Source: Akkermansia muciniphila
Lineage (GTDB): Bacteria > Verrucomicrobiota > Verrucomicrobiia > Verrucomicrobiales > Akkermansiaceae
Length of the DNA: 64,000 bases
Direction of reading: 5' to 3'
NCBI RefSeq assembly: GCF_002884975.1
Contig: NZ_PJKB01000001.1
Location: forward strand, 954,596 to 1,018,595
The position numbers were made by a program, and so were the translations under genes. The notes under the pieces are model-generated. The model ran no database searches. It saw nothing but the letters and a program-made list of their open reading frames with translations, and was not told the DNA's origin. Positions 1 through 8,765 of the stretch are shown one piece after another. The number at the start of each line of letters is the position of its first letter. Position 1 is the stretch's first letter.

Positions 1-116
1 CATGGCCTTTATGGGAATAACCCCCTGTAATGGATAAACCATTGCAGCTTTCTTCAACTTTTCCTTCCGTTGCATCCGTCCTTGCCTCCTGCCGGAAAAG
101 CTTCCATACTCCCCGC

Positions 117-977
117 ATGACCTGGAGCTGGAACAAACTGTCCCCCGCCAAATGGGAAGACGCGTGGAGTGAACGCATTGCCGGAAATCCCAATGCCTCC
201 ATCACCATCATCAAGGGAGGCAAGACCATCAGGATTACCGTTTACTGTGACCGGGAAGAAGACGCCCTGACCCTGAAGCAGTATTTTGGCGGCACTGTCC
301 GGGAAATCAAGACACGTGACTGGGTGGCGGCCCAGAACCGGGAGGAACGCGCCCCGCTCAGGATAAGGAATTCCCTGGTTATCACGGAACAGAGCTCCGC
401 AGAAAAGCTTGCCGCCCTGCAACAACAATTCCCCGGACGCCGGATCCTGAGCGTTCCGGCGGAAATGGCCTTCGGCACCGGAGACCATGCCACCACGTCC
501 ACCTGCCTGCGCTTCATTGCCGACTTCGCCCAATCACGCAAAGAAACAGCCTGGACCATGACGGACATCGGCTGCGGAACCGCCGTACTGGCGATTGCGG
601 CGCTGAAACTGGGGGCGGAACACGCCACGGCCTTCGACTTTGACCCCATGGCGGTTGAAGTGGCCCGTCACAACATGGAACGCAACGCCGTCACGGCGGA
701 ACAGCTGGATCTATTTGTAGGGGACGTCTTTGAATGGACGCCCGCAGCCCGGCAGAAGGGCAACCTGGTCGTCGCCAACCTGTTTTCCACCATTCTGCAA
801 AAAGCCTTCCCGCACATCATCGCGGCCATGAAGAAAGATGCCGTTCTGGTCATCTCCGGGATTCTGGCTTCCCAATGGGAAGAAACGAAAGCCGCGGCTG
901 AACGCAACGGACTCTCCTTTGACCGGGTCATCAAACGCGGCAAATGGGTCACAGCCAAAGGCGGAATGGCAAAGTAA
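117..977 (+). CDS. prmA: Ribosomal protein L11 methyltransferase (PrmA)
   Basis: This SAM-dependent enzyme of the PrmA family is expected to methylate ribosomal protein L11 in the cytoplasm. The protein is 286 residues from the chosen ATG, close to the usual PrmA length of about 290. An N-terminal substrate-recognition region is followed by the conserved AFGTGDHATT block near residue 120, the SAM-binding loop DIGCGTAVLAI near residue 150, and ANLFSTIL in place of the usual NILA-type motif. The reading frame is open back to an ATG at 30. I prefer 117 because the first 29 residues are basic and low-complexity and the family-like sequence begins at MTWSW. It stands alone and converges on ribE. 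Confidence 0.85.
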   Translation: MTWSWNKLSPAKWEDAWSERIAGNPNASITIIKGGKTIRITVYCDREEDALTLKQYFGGTVREIKTRDWVAAQNREERAPLRIRNSLVITEQSSAEKLAALQQQFPGRRILSVPAEMAFGTGDHATTSTCLRFIADFAQSRKETAWTMTDIGCGTAVLAIAALKLGAEHATAFDFDPMAVEVARHNMERNAVTAEQLDLFVGDVFEWTPAARQKGNLVVANLFSTILQKAFPHIIAAMKKDAVLVISGILASQWEETKAAAERNGLSFDRVIKRGKWVTAKGGMAK

Positions 978-1047
978 GGCATTCTTACACGGGGGGAGGA
1001 CTGAACAGTGCTTCCCCACGGCATATCAATCAACACCCACCTGGGCT

Positions 1048-1066
1048 CCAGGACCTTCGGTCCTGG
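1048..1066. terminator. Hairpin between convergent prmA and ribE
   Basis: CCAGGACC and GGTCCTGG form a perfect 8-bp stem with a 3-nt loop in the 240-bp gap between two genes that converge. Neither strand has a clear run of T after the stem, so termination is only a suggestion. The rest of the gap shows no gene. Confidence 0.35.
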
Positions 1067-1216
1067 TATTTGCCGTTGCCGGCTTCTTTCCGTTATCCCG
1101 GCGTGCCCCTTCCAACAGGGGTCATGTTTTCACAAGCCCGCGGAATACGCCTTCCCCCTCCACAAAAATCAATCCGCCCTGCGGGTTTCACACTTCGCCC
1201 TCGTTGACGGAAAGCC

Positions 1217-1819
1217 TCACCCCTCCGCCTTTTCACGGGCAGTAAACAGCTTCTCCACATACTTGGCCAGCATGTCCACTTCCAGATTCACCGGCTGGCC
1301 GGAAACGGCGCATTGCAGGTTCGTGCGTCCGAAGGTATGGGGCGTAATCCAGAATTCCAGCCGGGAGCCGTCTAGATTGGCGATCGTCAGGGAAATGCCG
1401 TCAATGGTGATGGACCCCTTGTCAATGCAGTAGCGGGCCAGTTCATCCGGAATGCGCACTTCCAGGCGGTGGTCCTGACCCACGGGCTCCAGGGCCGTAA
1501 TCGTCCCGGTATTGTCCACATGACCCATCACGAAGTGGCCGCCGAAGCGGTCCATGGCGGACATGGCGCGTTCCAGGTTCACCAGCCCCCCGGGCTGGAG
1601 GTTCCCCAGGCTGGTGACGCGGAGTGTCTGGGAAAGCAGGTCAAAGGAGACCCGCTCCCCGTCCAGCGCGTCCACGGTCAGGCAGCAGCCGTTGACGGCG
1701 ACGGAATCACCCAGGGAAAGTTCATGGCCGAACGGAATAACCAGCGTCAGCCTGGCTCCGCCGTTGATGGGCGTAAACCCCTCTACGGTTCCTGTTGTTT
1801 CAACGAGTCCGGTAAACAT
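1217..1819 (-). CDS. ribE: Riboflavin synthase, alpha chain
   Basis: Riboflavin synthase converts two molecules of 6,7-dimethyl-8-ribityllumazine into riboflavin and a pyrimidine by-product. The 200-residue protein has the diagnostic start MFTGLVETTGTV and two tandem lumazine-binding barrels. Barrel one contains GDSVAVNGCCLTV near residue 40 and barrel two contains the matching GSITIDGISLTI near residue 135. GGHFVMGHVDNTG, near residue 95, opens the second barrel. Length is typical of the family. It lies 24 bp downstream of the antiporter gene on the same strand, so the two may be co-transcribed. No other rib gene and no FMN riboswitch was seen next to it. Confidence 0.95.
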   Translation of the reverse strand: MFTGLVETTGTVEGFTPINGGARLTLVIPFGHELSLGDSVAVNGCCLTVDALDGERVSFDLLSQTLRVTSLGNLQPGGLVNLERAMSAMDRFGGHFVMGHVDNTGTITALEPVGQDHRLEVRIPDELARYCIDKGSITIDGISLTIANLDGSRLEFWITPHTFGRTNLQCAVSGQPVNLEVDMLAKYVEKLFTAREKAEG

Positions 1820-1843
1820 AAAAGTAACGTCCGGCTCCGGCCC

Positions 1844-3475
1844 TTAATGGCCGAAGCAGGTGAAGAAAATGAACACGACAGCCGTGGGGAAGGCTGCCCA
1901 GGCAAACAGCCACAGGGGATTGATGCCCTTGAAGTACTTGCCCAGAATAGCCTGCCCCGCCGGGTTGGGGGCGTTGGCGATGACCGTCAGGCCGCCGCCC
2001 GTCACGGCGCCGGCCACCACGGAGTATTTGACGGCTTCCGGCAGGTTGGGCACCGTGGACGCCAGGAAGGTGACGGCGGCGTTGTCGTTGAATGCCGTCA
2101 GCAGCGTGGCGCCGATCATGGCGTAATCCCCCAGGCGCGTCAGCACCGGTTCCAGCCACCAGGCCTGCACGCCACCCAGAATGACCAGGCCCGCCAGGAA
2201 GAAGCCCACCATCATGGGAACACGCAGGGACATCTGGTTCTGGTACTGGGGAGTAGCCACCGTAAAGCCGATGAAGAAGAGGAAACTGCCGATGAACATG
2301 ACCGGTTCATGGGCAAAGAGGACCGTCCAGGTCAGGAAGCAGACGTGCGCCAGCGTCACCCACACCGGAATCTTGTCATTGCGGTCTTCCCAGGACTGGG
2401 GAACGGCGTCGTCAAACTCGTTGAACTCGCGCTGCTGGGCGGCCAGGCGGCCGAACTCCTTGCGGAAGAGGAAGAAGTAGGCCAGGTTGGAAATGATGAT
2501 GGCTGAAATGGCCTTCCAGCCGAAGTGCTGGATCATGTGCGCAAGACCCCAGTCCCACTTTTCCGCCACCATCACCACGGGCGGGGCGGCAAAATGCGTC
2601 AGGGTGCCGCCGATGGAGATGTTCACGAAGAGCAGCCCCAGCGTTGCGTACATCAGGGTCTTCTTCGGCTTGAGGTCGTAAAACTTCTTGCTCAGGATCA
2701 GGGCGCCGATCGTCATGGCGGCAGGTTCCGTAATCAGGGAGCCGAGCAGGGGGGCGAGGGTCATCACGGAAATCCACCAGGCCCCGGGCGAAGATTTTCC
2801 AAGTTTGGCGCCGTAGTTAACTACGGATTCCGCCAGCTTGAAGATGGGGCGGGAAGAGGCGATGATCATGATGATCATCACGAACATGGGCTCCGTGAAG
2901 GAGCAGTCATAATTCAAGTAGGCCGAGAAGTCCTCAAAGGAATAATACTTCCAGCACACGAACATGAAGGGGATGATCCAGATGCCGAACACGGCTTCCA
3001 CTTCCCCCAGGAAATGGAAGATGGCGGACGCGAAGGAGACCGGAAGGCGCTCCTCCGGGTGCATCACGCGGAAGTTGGTTTCCTTGAGCTTTTCCTTGTA
3101 GCGCAGGGCCAGCTTGTGGGAATAGCGTTCAAAGCGCCCCGCCAGGAAGGTATGGATAATGGCACCCAGAAAGACGAGCGTCACGGCCAGGTTGAAGCCG
3201 CCGGACTGCTCGTTGCGTTCCGTAAGCACCTGCATCAGGCCGGCATCCGGCGGAGCGGGCTTGTACTGGTTCAGGGGAATGGGAAAATGGCTATACTGGG
3301 ACTCCCCCCCCGCTTCCGTGGCGGGATAGGCGGGTTCCGTCACTTGTACAGAAGCCTCGGCAGCCGATGCACCCAGAAAAAAGGCGGCGGCCACGGTAGT
3401 GAGCAGCCCCGCACGGCGCGCCAGAACTTTGAAGAAATGACAAATACAGCTCATGTCTGCGGACAGACTAAACAC
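1844..3475 (-). CDS. Putative Na+/H+ antiporter family membrane protein
   Basis: This is a 543-residue polytopic membrane protein. A hydrophobic leader that could be a signal peptide (about residues 18-42, ending in ASAAEAS) is followed by a soluble stretch and then about ten or more hydrophobic segments with charged loops. Motifs such as SSRPIFKLAESVV, ITEPAAMTIGALIL and TAFNDNAAVTFLAS resemble the family annotated as putative Na+/H+ antiporter, which is related to the ArsB/NhaD ion transporters. The Asn-Asp pair in the last motif would suit cation binding. The family call is by recall and the ion is not known. A second ATG at 3454 is an alternative start. ribE follows 24 bp downstream. Confidence 0.65.
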   Translation of the reverse strand: MFSLSADMSCICHFFKVLARRAGLLTTVAAAFFLGASAAEASVQVTEPAYPATEAGGESQYSHFPIPLNQYKPAPPDAGLMQVLTERNEQSGGFNLAVTLVFLGAIIHTFLAGRFERYSHKLALRYKEKLKETNFRVMHPEERLPVSFASAIFHFLGEVEAVFGIWIIPFMFVCWKYYSFEDFSAYLNYDCSFTEPMFVMIIMIIASSRPIFKLAESVVNYGAKLGKSSPGAWWISVMTLAPLLGSLITEPAAMTIGALILSKKFYDLKPKKTLMYATLGLLFVNISIGGTLTHFAAPPVVMVAEKWDWGLAHMIQHFGWKAISAIIISNLAYFFLFRKEFGRLAAQQREFNEFDDAVPQSWEDRNDKIPVWVTLAHVCFLTWTVLFAHEPVMFIGSFLFFIGFTVATPQYQNQMSLRVPMMVGFFLAGLVILGGVQAWWLEPVLTRLGDYAMIGATLLTAFNDNAAVTFLASTVPNLPEAVKYSVVAGAVTGGGLTVIANAPNPAGQAILGKYFKGINPLWLFAWAAFPTAVVFIFFTCFGH

Positions 3476-3646
3476 CTCCCCATTTTTCGGCGAGCGGAAA
3501 ATGAGTCTGTATGCTTTTTAACGGGAACGGGTTCAGTCCGGAAAAATCCGTACGGAACTGAAAGGGAGCGCATGCGGCAGGGAAAGGCTGTCATGCCTGC
3601 CTGAGTTTAAGGTTGAACAGGAAACTTAAAAATAGTAGTTGCAGGT

Positions 3647-5107
3647 ATGCGCTCCGCCTCAGGCCTCCTCTCCATTTTCATGATTGCAGCCGGTGCCGCA
3701 TGGGCCGAACTCCCCCCTGACCTGCCGCCTGCCGCACCCCTTCCCCTGGCGCCCGGACCGGTCATCGGAGGCACCATCAAGGGGGATCCTGCTGCCGGCG
3801 TCGTTCCCGTCCGGGAACTGATTGAAGCCAACCGGAGGGATGAAAACATCCCCATGGCGGAACCCATTCCGGGAGAAACGGGCGCCTCCATTCCCTCCGC
3901 AGAGCCCATCCCGAATGCGGAACCTATCCCCGGAGAAACGCACTTGCGCGCCCCGGTGCAGCCTGCGGGCCCGGTCATTCCTCCCACGGCTTTCTCCCCT
4001 GTTCCGGTTCCCCAGCATGAAACCCGCGTCGCCATCCTGGGCTATCATGACTTCAGCCGCACCCTGCCCGCCACGGAAATGCGCATGAATACGGACGTGT
4101 TCCGCGCCCAGATGCAGGCGCTGAAGGCCAGCGGCGTGCCCGTCATTTCCATGAAGGAGTTCCTGGAATGGAAACTCGGCAGCAGGCAGCTCCCCGCCAA
4201 ATGCGTGATGATCACCATTGACGACGGCTGGAAGAGCGTTTACACGGACGCCTACCCCATCCTGAAGGAAACGGGATTCCCGTTCACCGTTTTTCCCTAT
4301 ACCAAATTCATCACGGGCCGCGGCTCCGCCATGAGCCATGACCAGATTCAGGAAATGCTGGACAACGGCGCCACCCTGGGCAGCCACTCCGTCAGCCACC
4401 TGTACCCCAAATCCTGGCGCGCCGCCCAGCGGAAGGGAACCCAGGGGGTGCTGGACCTGGCGGAGGCGGAGATAGCCGCTTCCCGGAAAATCCTCCAGGA
4501 AAGGTTTCCCGGCTCCGCCGTGGAGGCTTACTGCTATCCGGGCGGCTTCGTCCTGCCGGACATGATTACGAAGGCGGAGGAAGCCGGATTCCAGGCAGCC
4601 TTCACCGTCATTCCCAAAAAAGTGACCAAGGACACGGACCGCTGGCGCGTGCACCGCTACATGGTCTTCGGCAAGGATCCCAAGACCTTCACCAGAGCCG
4701 TGAACTTCAATGTCCCCACCGCTCCGGAAACTCCGGCGGCCACACCCGGCAACAATCGCGGGAACACGCTGGATTCCTATCCCGCGCCAGCCCAGCCCGT
4801 CTATCCGGCGGCCAATACCGTGGTAAAGAGCCAGAGCCCGGACATCTCCATTTCCCTGGCCCGTGAATCCGCCTTTGACCCCAAGCAGGTGGAGATGCGC
4901 GTCTCCGGCTTCGGACTGGTCAACGCCCAGTTTGACCCCAAGGAGAAAATACTGAAATGGACGCCCTCCCGTCCCCTGCGCCTCAGCCCCGTAACGGTGC
5001 AGGTACGGTGGAAAAACCTTTCCACCAGCCTCTGGCAGACGGCCACCTGGCAATTCGGCATCGCGGAGCAGGAAATGCACTTCATTCCCCAGAATGTCGT
5101 AAAATAA
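3647..5107 (+). CDS. Secreted polysaccharide deacetylase (NodB domain)
   Basis: This 486-residue protein is predicted to hydrolyse N- or O-acetyl groups from a cell-wall or extracellular polysaccharide. Residues 1-20 form a signal peptide ending AWA. Residues 24-120 are proline-rich and contain a repeated AEPIPGET/SAEPIPN motif, likely a flexible linker. The NodB fold covers about 125-340: LGYHDF (131-136), TIDDGW (190-195) with the catalytic and metal-binding Asp pair, HSVSH (247-251) with the two metal-binding His residues, and CYPGG (296-300). The last 110 residues look beta-rich and are unassigned. The gene is monocistronic and lies upstream of the nuo operon without an obvious functional link. 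Confidence 0.85.
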   Translation: MRSASGLLSIFMIAAGAAWAELPPDLPPAAPLPLAPGPVIGGTIKGDPAAGVVPVRELIEANRRDENIPMAEPIPGETGASIPSAEPIPNAEPIPGETHLRAPVQPAGPVIPPTAFSPVPVPQHETRVAILGYHDFSRTLPATEMRMNTDVFRAQMQALKASGVPVISMKEFLEWKLGSRQLPAKCVMITIDDGWKSVYTDAYPILKETGFPFTVFPYTKFITGRGSAMSHDQIQEMLDNGATLGSHSVSHLYPKSWRAAQRKGTQGVLDLAEAEIAASRKILQERFPGSAVEAYCYPGGFVLPDMITKAEEAGFQAAFTVIPKKVTKDTDRWRVHRYMVFGKDPKTFTRAVNFNVPTAPETPAATPGNNRGNTLDSYPAPAQPVYPAANTVVKSQSPDISISLARESAFDPKQVEMRVSGFGLVNAQFDPKEKILKWTPSRPLRLSPVTVQVRWKNLSTSLWQTATWQFGIAEQEMHFIPQNVVK

Positions 5108-5108
5108 A

Positions 5109-5159
5109 GGGAGGTGATTTCTCGCCTTTCAGGCTCTTTCCACCGGAGAAGCACCTCCC
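5109..5159 (+). terminator. Possible terminator after the deacetylase gene
   Basis: GGGAGGTG (5109-5116) pairs with CACCTCCC (5152-5159) just after the stop codon, with an inner CTC/GAG pairing. No T run follows, so this may be a weak or Rho-assisted terminator. The rest of the 301-bp gap to nuoD holds only the candidate nuo promoter. Confidence 0.35.
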
Positions 5160-5337
5160 CGCCTCATGGTTCCCGCGCCCTCGCAAATTGCCTTCGGATT
5201 CCAACTCCCTCCGCACCATATCCATTACCATCCTCTGCGGCATTCATTGTTAGAATCAACTAACATTCATAAGTTGAGGAGACTTCCGCATCAACACGGA
5301 AAGCTCCCCCGGAATGCCAAAAAAACTGACATTTGGC

Positions 5338-5365
5338 TTGCCCGCATGGTGTGAAGTGGCATAAT
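5338..5365 (+). promoter_or_regulatory. Candidate sigma-70 promoter of the nuo operon
   Basis: TTGCCC (5338-5343) and CATAAT (5360-5365) are separated by 16 bp and lie about 45 bp upstream of the nuoD start. Similar TTGCC-type -35 boxes appear before the genes at 21182 and 38241. This is pattern matching by eye only. Confidence 0.35.
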
Positions 5366-5408
5366 CATTCGGCACCATTATCAGGTTCAGCCAGGCACGG
5401 ACATCCAC

Positions 5409-6653
5409 ATGAAGACGAGCACTAAAACTTTCGCCATTGCAGATACAGCCGCTAACGCAGACTATCTCACCAATACTTCCGAACCGCTCGGAGAAACGAT
5501 GACCCTGAACGTGGGCCCCTCCCACCCCGCCACCCACGGCGTGCTGCGCCTGGTGCTGGAACTTGATGGTGAAGAAATCATTACGTGTGATCCCGTCCTG
5601 GGCCACCTGCACCGCGGCATGGAAAAGATCGGGGAGACCATCCAGTACAACCAGTTCGTCCCGTACACCGACCGCTTTGACTACCTGGCCCCCCTCTCCA
5701 ACAACATCGCCTATGCCTGCGCGGTGGAAAAACTGCTGGGCTGGGAACTGCCGCCCCGCGGACAGGCCCTGCGCGTGCTGGCCCTGGAGCTTTCCCGCTT
5801 TTCCTCCCATATCCTGGGCGTGGGCGTGTACGGCATGGACGTAGGCGCCATGACCGTCTTCCTGTACTGCTATGAGGAACGTGAAAAAATCCACAACTTC
5901 TACGAACAGCTTACCGGGGCCCGCTTCACCTCCTCCTACACCCGCATCGGCGGCCAGACGCGCGACGTCCCCAATGAAATGCTGAAGGAAGTGCTGGTAT
6001 TCTGTGATGAAGCCGCCAAGACCCTGGATGAAACGGAAGCCCTGCTGCTCCGGAACAAGATTTTCATTGACCGTCTCCAGGGCGTGGGCACCATCAGCCG
6101 TGAAAAGGCGCTTTCCTGGGCCCTTACCGGGGCCAACCTGCGCGCCAGCGGCGTCAAGCGCGACCTGCGCAAGACCAACCCCTACCTGGGTTACGAGAAT
6201 TACGAGTTCGACGTCCCCGTGGGCGAACACGGCGACTGCTACGACCGCTTTACCGTGCGCATTGAAGAAATGCGCCAGTCCCTGCGCATCATCCGCCAGG
6301 TGATTGAAACCATGCCGGACGGCCCCATCAACATGGTGGACACCAAGGGCACCCTGCCTGAAAAGAAGAAGGTGATGACGGACATGGAATCCCTGATCCG
6401 CCAGTTCATGGCCACTACCATGGGCGTGAACGCTCCCGCCGGGCAGGTTTACTTTGCCGCGGAAAACCCGAAGGGAGAACTGGGCTTCTTCCTGGATTCC
6501 AAGGGAGGCGGACTTCCCAACCGCCTGCGCATGCGCTCCCCCTCCTTCTGCAACCTGTCCATCCTGCCGGAACTGCTGAAAGGCCACCTGGTTTCCGACG
6601 TTCCGGCCATTCTCGGCTCCTTCGACTTCGTGATGGGCGAATGCGACCGCTAA
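5409..6653 (+). CDS. nuoD: NADH-quinone oxidoreductase subunit D
   Basis: NuoD is the 49-kDa-type subunit of respiratory complex I. With NuoB it forms the quinone site at the top of the peripheral arm. The protein is 414 residues, a normal length for a NuoD not fused to NuoC. Characteristic blocks are NVGPSHPATHGVLR near residue 35, HLHRGMEKIGE near 72, QFVPYTDRFDYL near 85, and the C-terminal LPELLKGHLVSD and SFDFVMGECDR. It is the first gene of the nuo operon. nuoA, nuoB and nuoC are not upstream, where a polysaccharide deacetylase sits instead. nuoE follows after about 50 bp. Confidence 0.97.
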   Translation: MKTSTKTFAIADTAANADYLTNTSEPLGETMTLNVGPSHPATHGVLRLVLELDGEEIITCDPVLGHLHRGMEKIGETIQYNQFVPYTDRFDYLAPLSNNIAYACAVEKLLGWELPPRGQALRVLALELSRFSSHILGVGVYGMDVGAMTVFLYCYEEREKIHNFYEQLTGARFTSSYTRIGGQTRDVPNEMLKEVLVFCDEAAKTLDETEALLLRNKIFIDRLQGVGTISREKALSWALTGANLRASGVKRDLRKTNPYLGYENYEFDVPVGEHGDCYDRFTVRIEEMRQSLRIIRQVIETMPDGPINMVDTKGTLPEKKKVMTDMESLIRQFMATTMGVNAPAGQVYFAAENPKGELGFFLDSKGGGLPNRLRMRSPSFCNLSILPELLKGHLVSDVPAILGSFDFVMGECDR

Positions 6654-6702
6654 ACATACGCTCCCTTTTTCCTTTCCAACTCAAACACCAAATTTCCTCC
6701 CC

Positions 6703-7284
6703 ATGTCCGATTACGCTGAAAACGCCATCGACGCGACTATCGCCCACCAGCCCAGCCCGGGCGAACGGTTTTACCCTCCTTTTGAAGTAACGCCGGAACT
6801 TGACGCCGCCGCAAGCGAATACATCACGCATTATCCGGAAGGCAAGCAGAAGTCCGCCGTGCTCCCCATCCTGCATGAAATCCAGAAAAAGTTCGGCTTC
6901 ATCTGCGGAGACGCCATCACCTGGACAGGGGAAAAACTGAACATTTCCGCCGCCCACGTGCTGGGCGTGGTCACCTTCTATCCCGGCCTGCGCCAGATGT
7001 GCCCCGGCAGGACCCATTTCCGCGTATGCCGCACCCTTTCCTGCGCCATGGCGGGAGCGGACAGCCTCTTTGACGCCATCTGCACGCGCCTGGGCATTGA
7101 CAAGAGCGGCATTGACCACCACCACCCCATCGGCGTCAGCCCGGACGGCCTGTGGAGCGTGGAGGGCGTGGAATGCCTGGCCAACTGCGGCTTCGGCCCC
7201 AACATGATGGTCAACGACCTCCTGTATGAAAAAGTCACTCCGGAACTGCTGGAGGAAGTGATCGCCAAGCACCAGAACGCCTAA
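6703..7284 (+). CDS. nuoE: NADH-quinone oxidoreductase subunit E
   Basis: NuoE is the 24-kDa-type subunit of the NADH-dehydrogenase module and carries the off-pathway [2Fe-2S] cluster N1a. The 193-residue protein has a helical N-terminal part and a thioredoxin-like C-terminal domain. The four expected cluster ligands are visible as C109-x4-C114 and C158-x3-C162, in CRTLSC and CLANC. The tail GFGPNMMVND is typical. It lies between nuoD and nuoF, 29 bp before nuoF, so co-transcription is very likely. Confidence 0.95.
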   Translation: MSDYAENAIDATIAHQPSPGERFYPPFEVTPELDAAASEYITHYPEGKQKSAVLPILHEIQKKFGFICGDAITWTGEKLNISAAHVLGVVTFYPGLRQMCPGRTHFRVCRTLSCAMAGADSLFDAICTRLGIDKSGIDHHHPIGVSPDGLWSVEGVECLANCGFGPNMMVNDLLYEKVTPELLEEVIAKHQNA

Positions 7285-7313
7285 CCCTTTCCACCCCGCA
7301 CCAGATTTTCTCC

Positions 7314-8714
7314 ATGAGCATCACCTATCTTCCCGGTAAAGAACCCCACCCCAGGGAAACGCGCCGCATCCTGAAAAACGTCAACCGCGAAGGCTGGAAC
7401 ACTTCCATTGACTGCTACCTGGCCGACGGCGGCTATGAAGAACTGAAAAAGGCGCTCGGCATGGAGCCGAAGGCCATCGTTGACGAGGTGAAGAAATCCG
7501 GCCTGCGGGGCCGCGGCGGCGCGGGCTTCCCCACCGGCGTGAAGTGGACCTTCATTCCGCCGAACAACACCAAGCCCGTTTACCTGATCTGCAACTGTGA
7601 CGAATCCGAACCCGGCACCTTCAAGGACCGCTTCGTCGTCCACCAGGACCCCCACCAGCTGCTGGAAGGGATGATCATCTCCTGCTACGCCGTGGGGGCC
7701 CATCTGGCCTACATCTACATGCGCGAGGAATTCCCCCTGGCCGCGGAAACCATGCTCAAGGCCCTTCAGGAAGCCCGGGAACACAACTTCCTGGGTAAAA
7801 ACATCCTGGGTTCCGGCTATGACCTGGAAATCCACCTGCACCGCGGCGCCGGCGCCTACATCTGCGGTGAAGAAACCTCCCTGATCAACTCCCTGGAAGG
7901 CCAGCGCCCCTATCCGCGCATCAAGCCCCCCTACTTCCCGGCCGCCATCGGCCTGTACGGCTGCCCCACCATCGTGAACAACGTGGAATCCCTCTGCCAG
8001 GTGAAACACGTCATCGCCATGGGCGGAGAAGCCTACAGCCAGGAAGGAGCCAAGCGCTCCCCCGGCACCCGCATCCTCGGCGTCTCCGGCGACGTGAAGC
8101 GCCCGGGATTCTATGAAATCATTTCCGGTTCCATGACCTTCGGCGAACTGCTTTACGACGTCTGCGGAGGCCCCCGCGACGGACGTGAATTCAAGGCCGT
8201 CATTCCCGGCGGCTCCTCCTCCAAGGTGATGCGCACGGACGTGGAATACAAGACGAAGAATCCGGACGGCTCCATGCGCAAAATCTCCTTCTTTGACATC
8301 CCGCTGGACCTGGACAGCATCGCCCAGTACGGCTCCATGTCCGGCTCCGGCGCCATCATCGTCATGGATGATTCCCGCTCCATGCCCTGGGCCATGAACA
8401 ACATCAACCGCTTTTACGCCCATGAATCCTGCGGCCAGTGCACCCCCTGCCGGGAAGGCTGCCCGTGGATGGTCCAGCTCAGCACCCGCATTCTGGAAGG
8501 CAAGGCCTCCCCGTCAGACGTGGACCTGCTGATTGAAGTGGCCAACCAGATTGAAGGAAAGACGGTCTGCGCCTTCGGTGAAGCCGCCTCCTGGCCCACC
8601 CAGGCCATGGTCTCCAAGTTCAAGGAGGAATTCGTGGCCCTGACGGATCCCTTCAACGCCTGCCTCCCCCATTCCGAGGAAGGCAGGGAGCAGAACCGCT
8701 ACCTCACCCGCTAA
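7314..8714 (+). CDS. nuoF: NADH-quinone oxidoreductase subunit F (NADH- and FMN-binding)
   Basis: NuoF binds NADH and FMN and passes electrons to the [4Fe-4S] cluster N3. The protein is 466 residues. The glycine-rich flavin/NADH loop GLRGRGGAGFPTGVKW lies at about 63-78 and CNCDESEPGTFKDR at about 93-106. The N3 ligands are in ESCGQCTPCREG near residue 373 (three Cys) and in TVCAFG near 418 (fourth Cys). It shares the operon with nuoE and nuoG, which encode the other two NADH-module subunits. Confidence 0.97.
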   Translation: MSITYLPGKEPHPRETRRILKNVNREGWNTSIDCYLADGGYEELKKALGMEPKAIVDEVKKSGLRGRGGAGFPTGVKWTFIPPNNTKPVYLICNCDESEPGTFKDRFVVHQDPHQLLEGMIISCYAVGAHLAYIYMREEFPLAAETMLKALQEAREHNFLGKNILGSGYDLEIHLHRGAGAYICGEETSLINSLEGQRPYPRIKPPYFPAAIGLYGCPTIVNNVESLCQVKHVIAMGGEAYSQEGAKRSPGTRILGVSGDVKRPGFYEIISGSMTFGELLYDVCGGPRDGREFKAVIPGGSSSKVMRTDVEYKTKNPDGSMRKISFFDIPLDLDSIAQYGSMSGSGAIIVMDDSRSMPWAMNNINRFYAHESCGQCTPCREGCPWMVQLSTRILEGKASPSDVDLLIEVANQIEGKTVCAFGEAASWPTQAMVSKFKEEFVALTDPFNACLPHSEEGREQNRYLTR

Positions 8715-8765
8715 CAGCAGAACGCAACACCAGTTTCCAATTCCATTTCCCTCCCATCCGTCATC

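Noticed and set aside
1000-1216. FMN riboswitch near ribE
   Set aside because: This gap is downstream of ribE, and the sequence upstream of ribE is the antiporter gene. No FMN-aptamer-like sequence is present.
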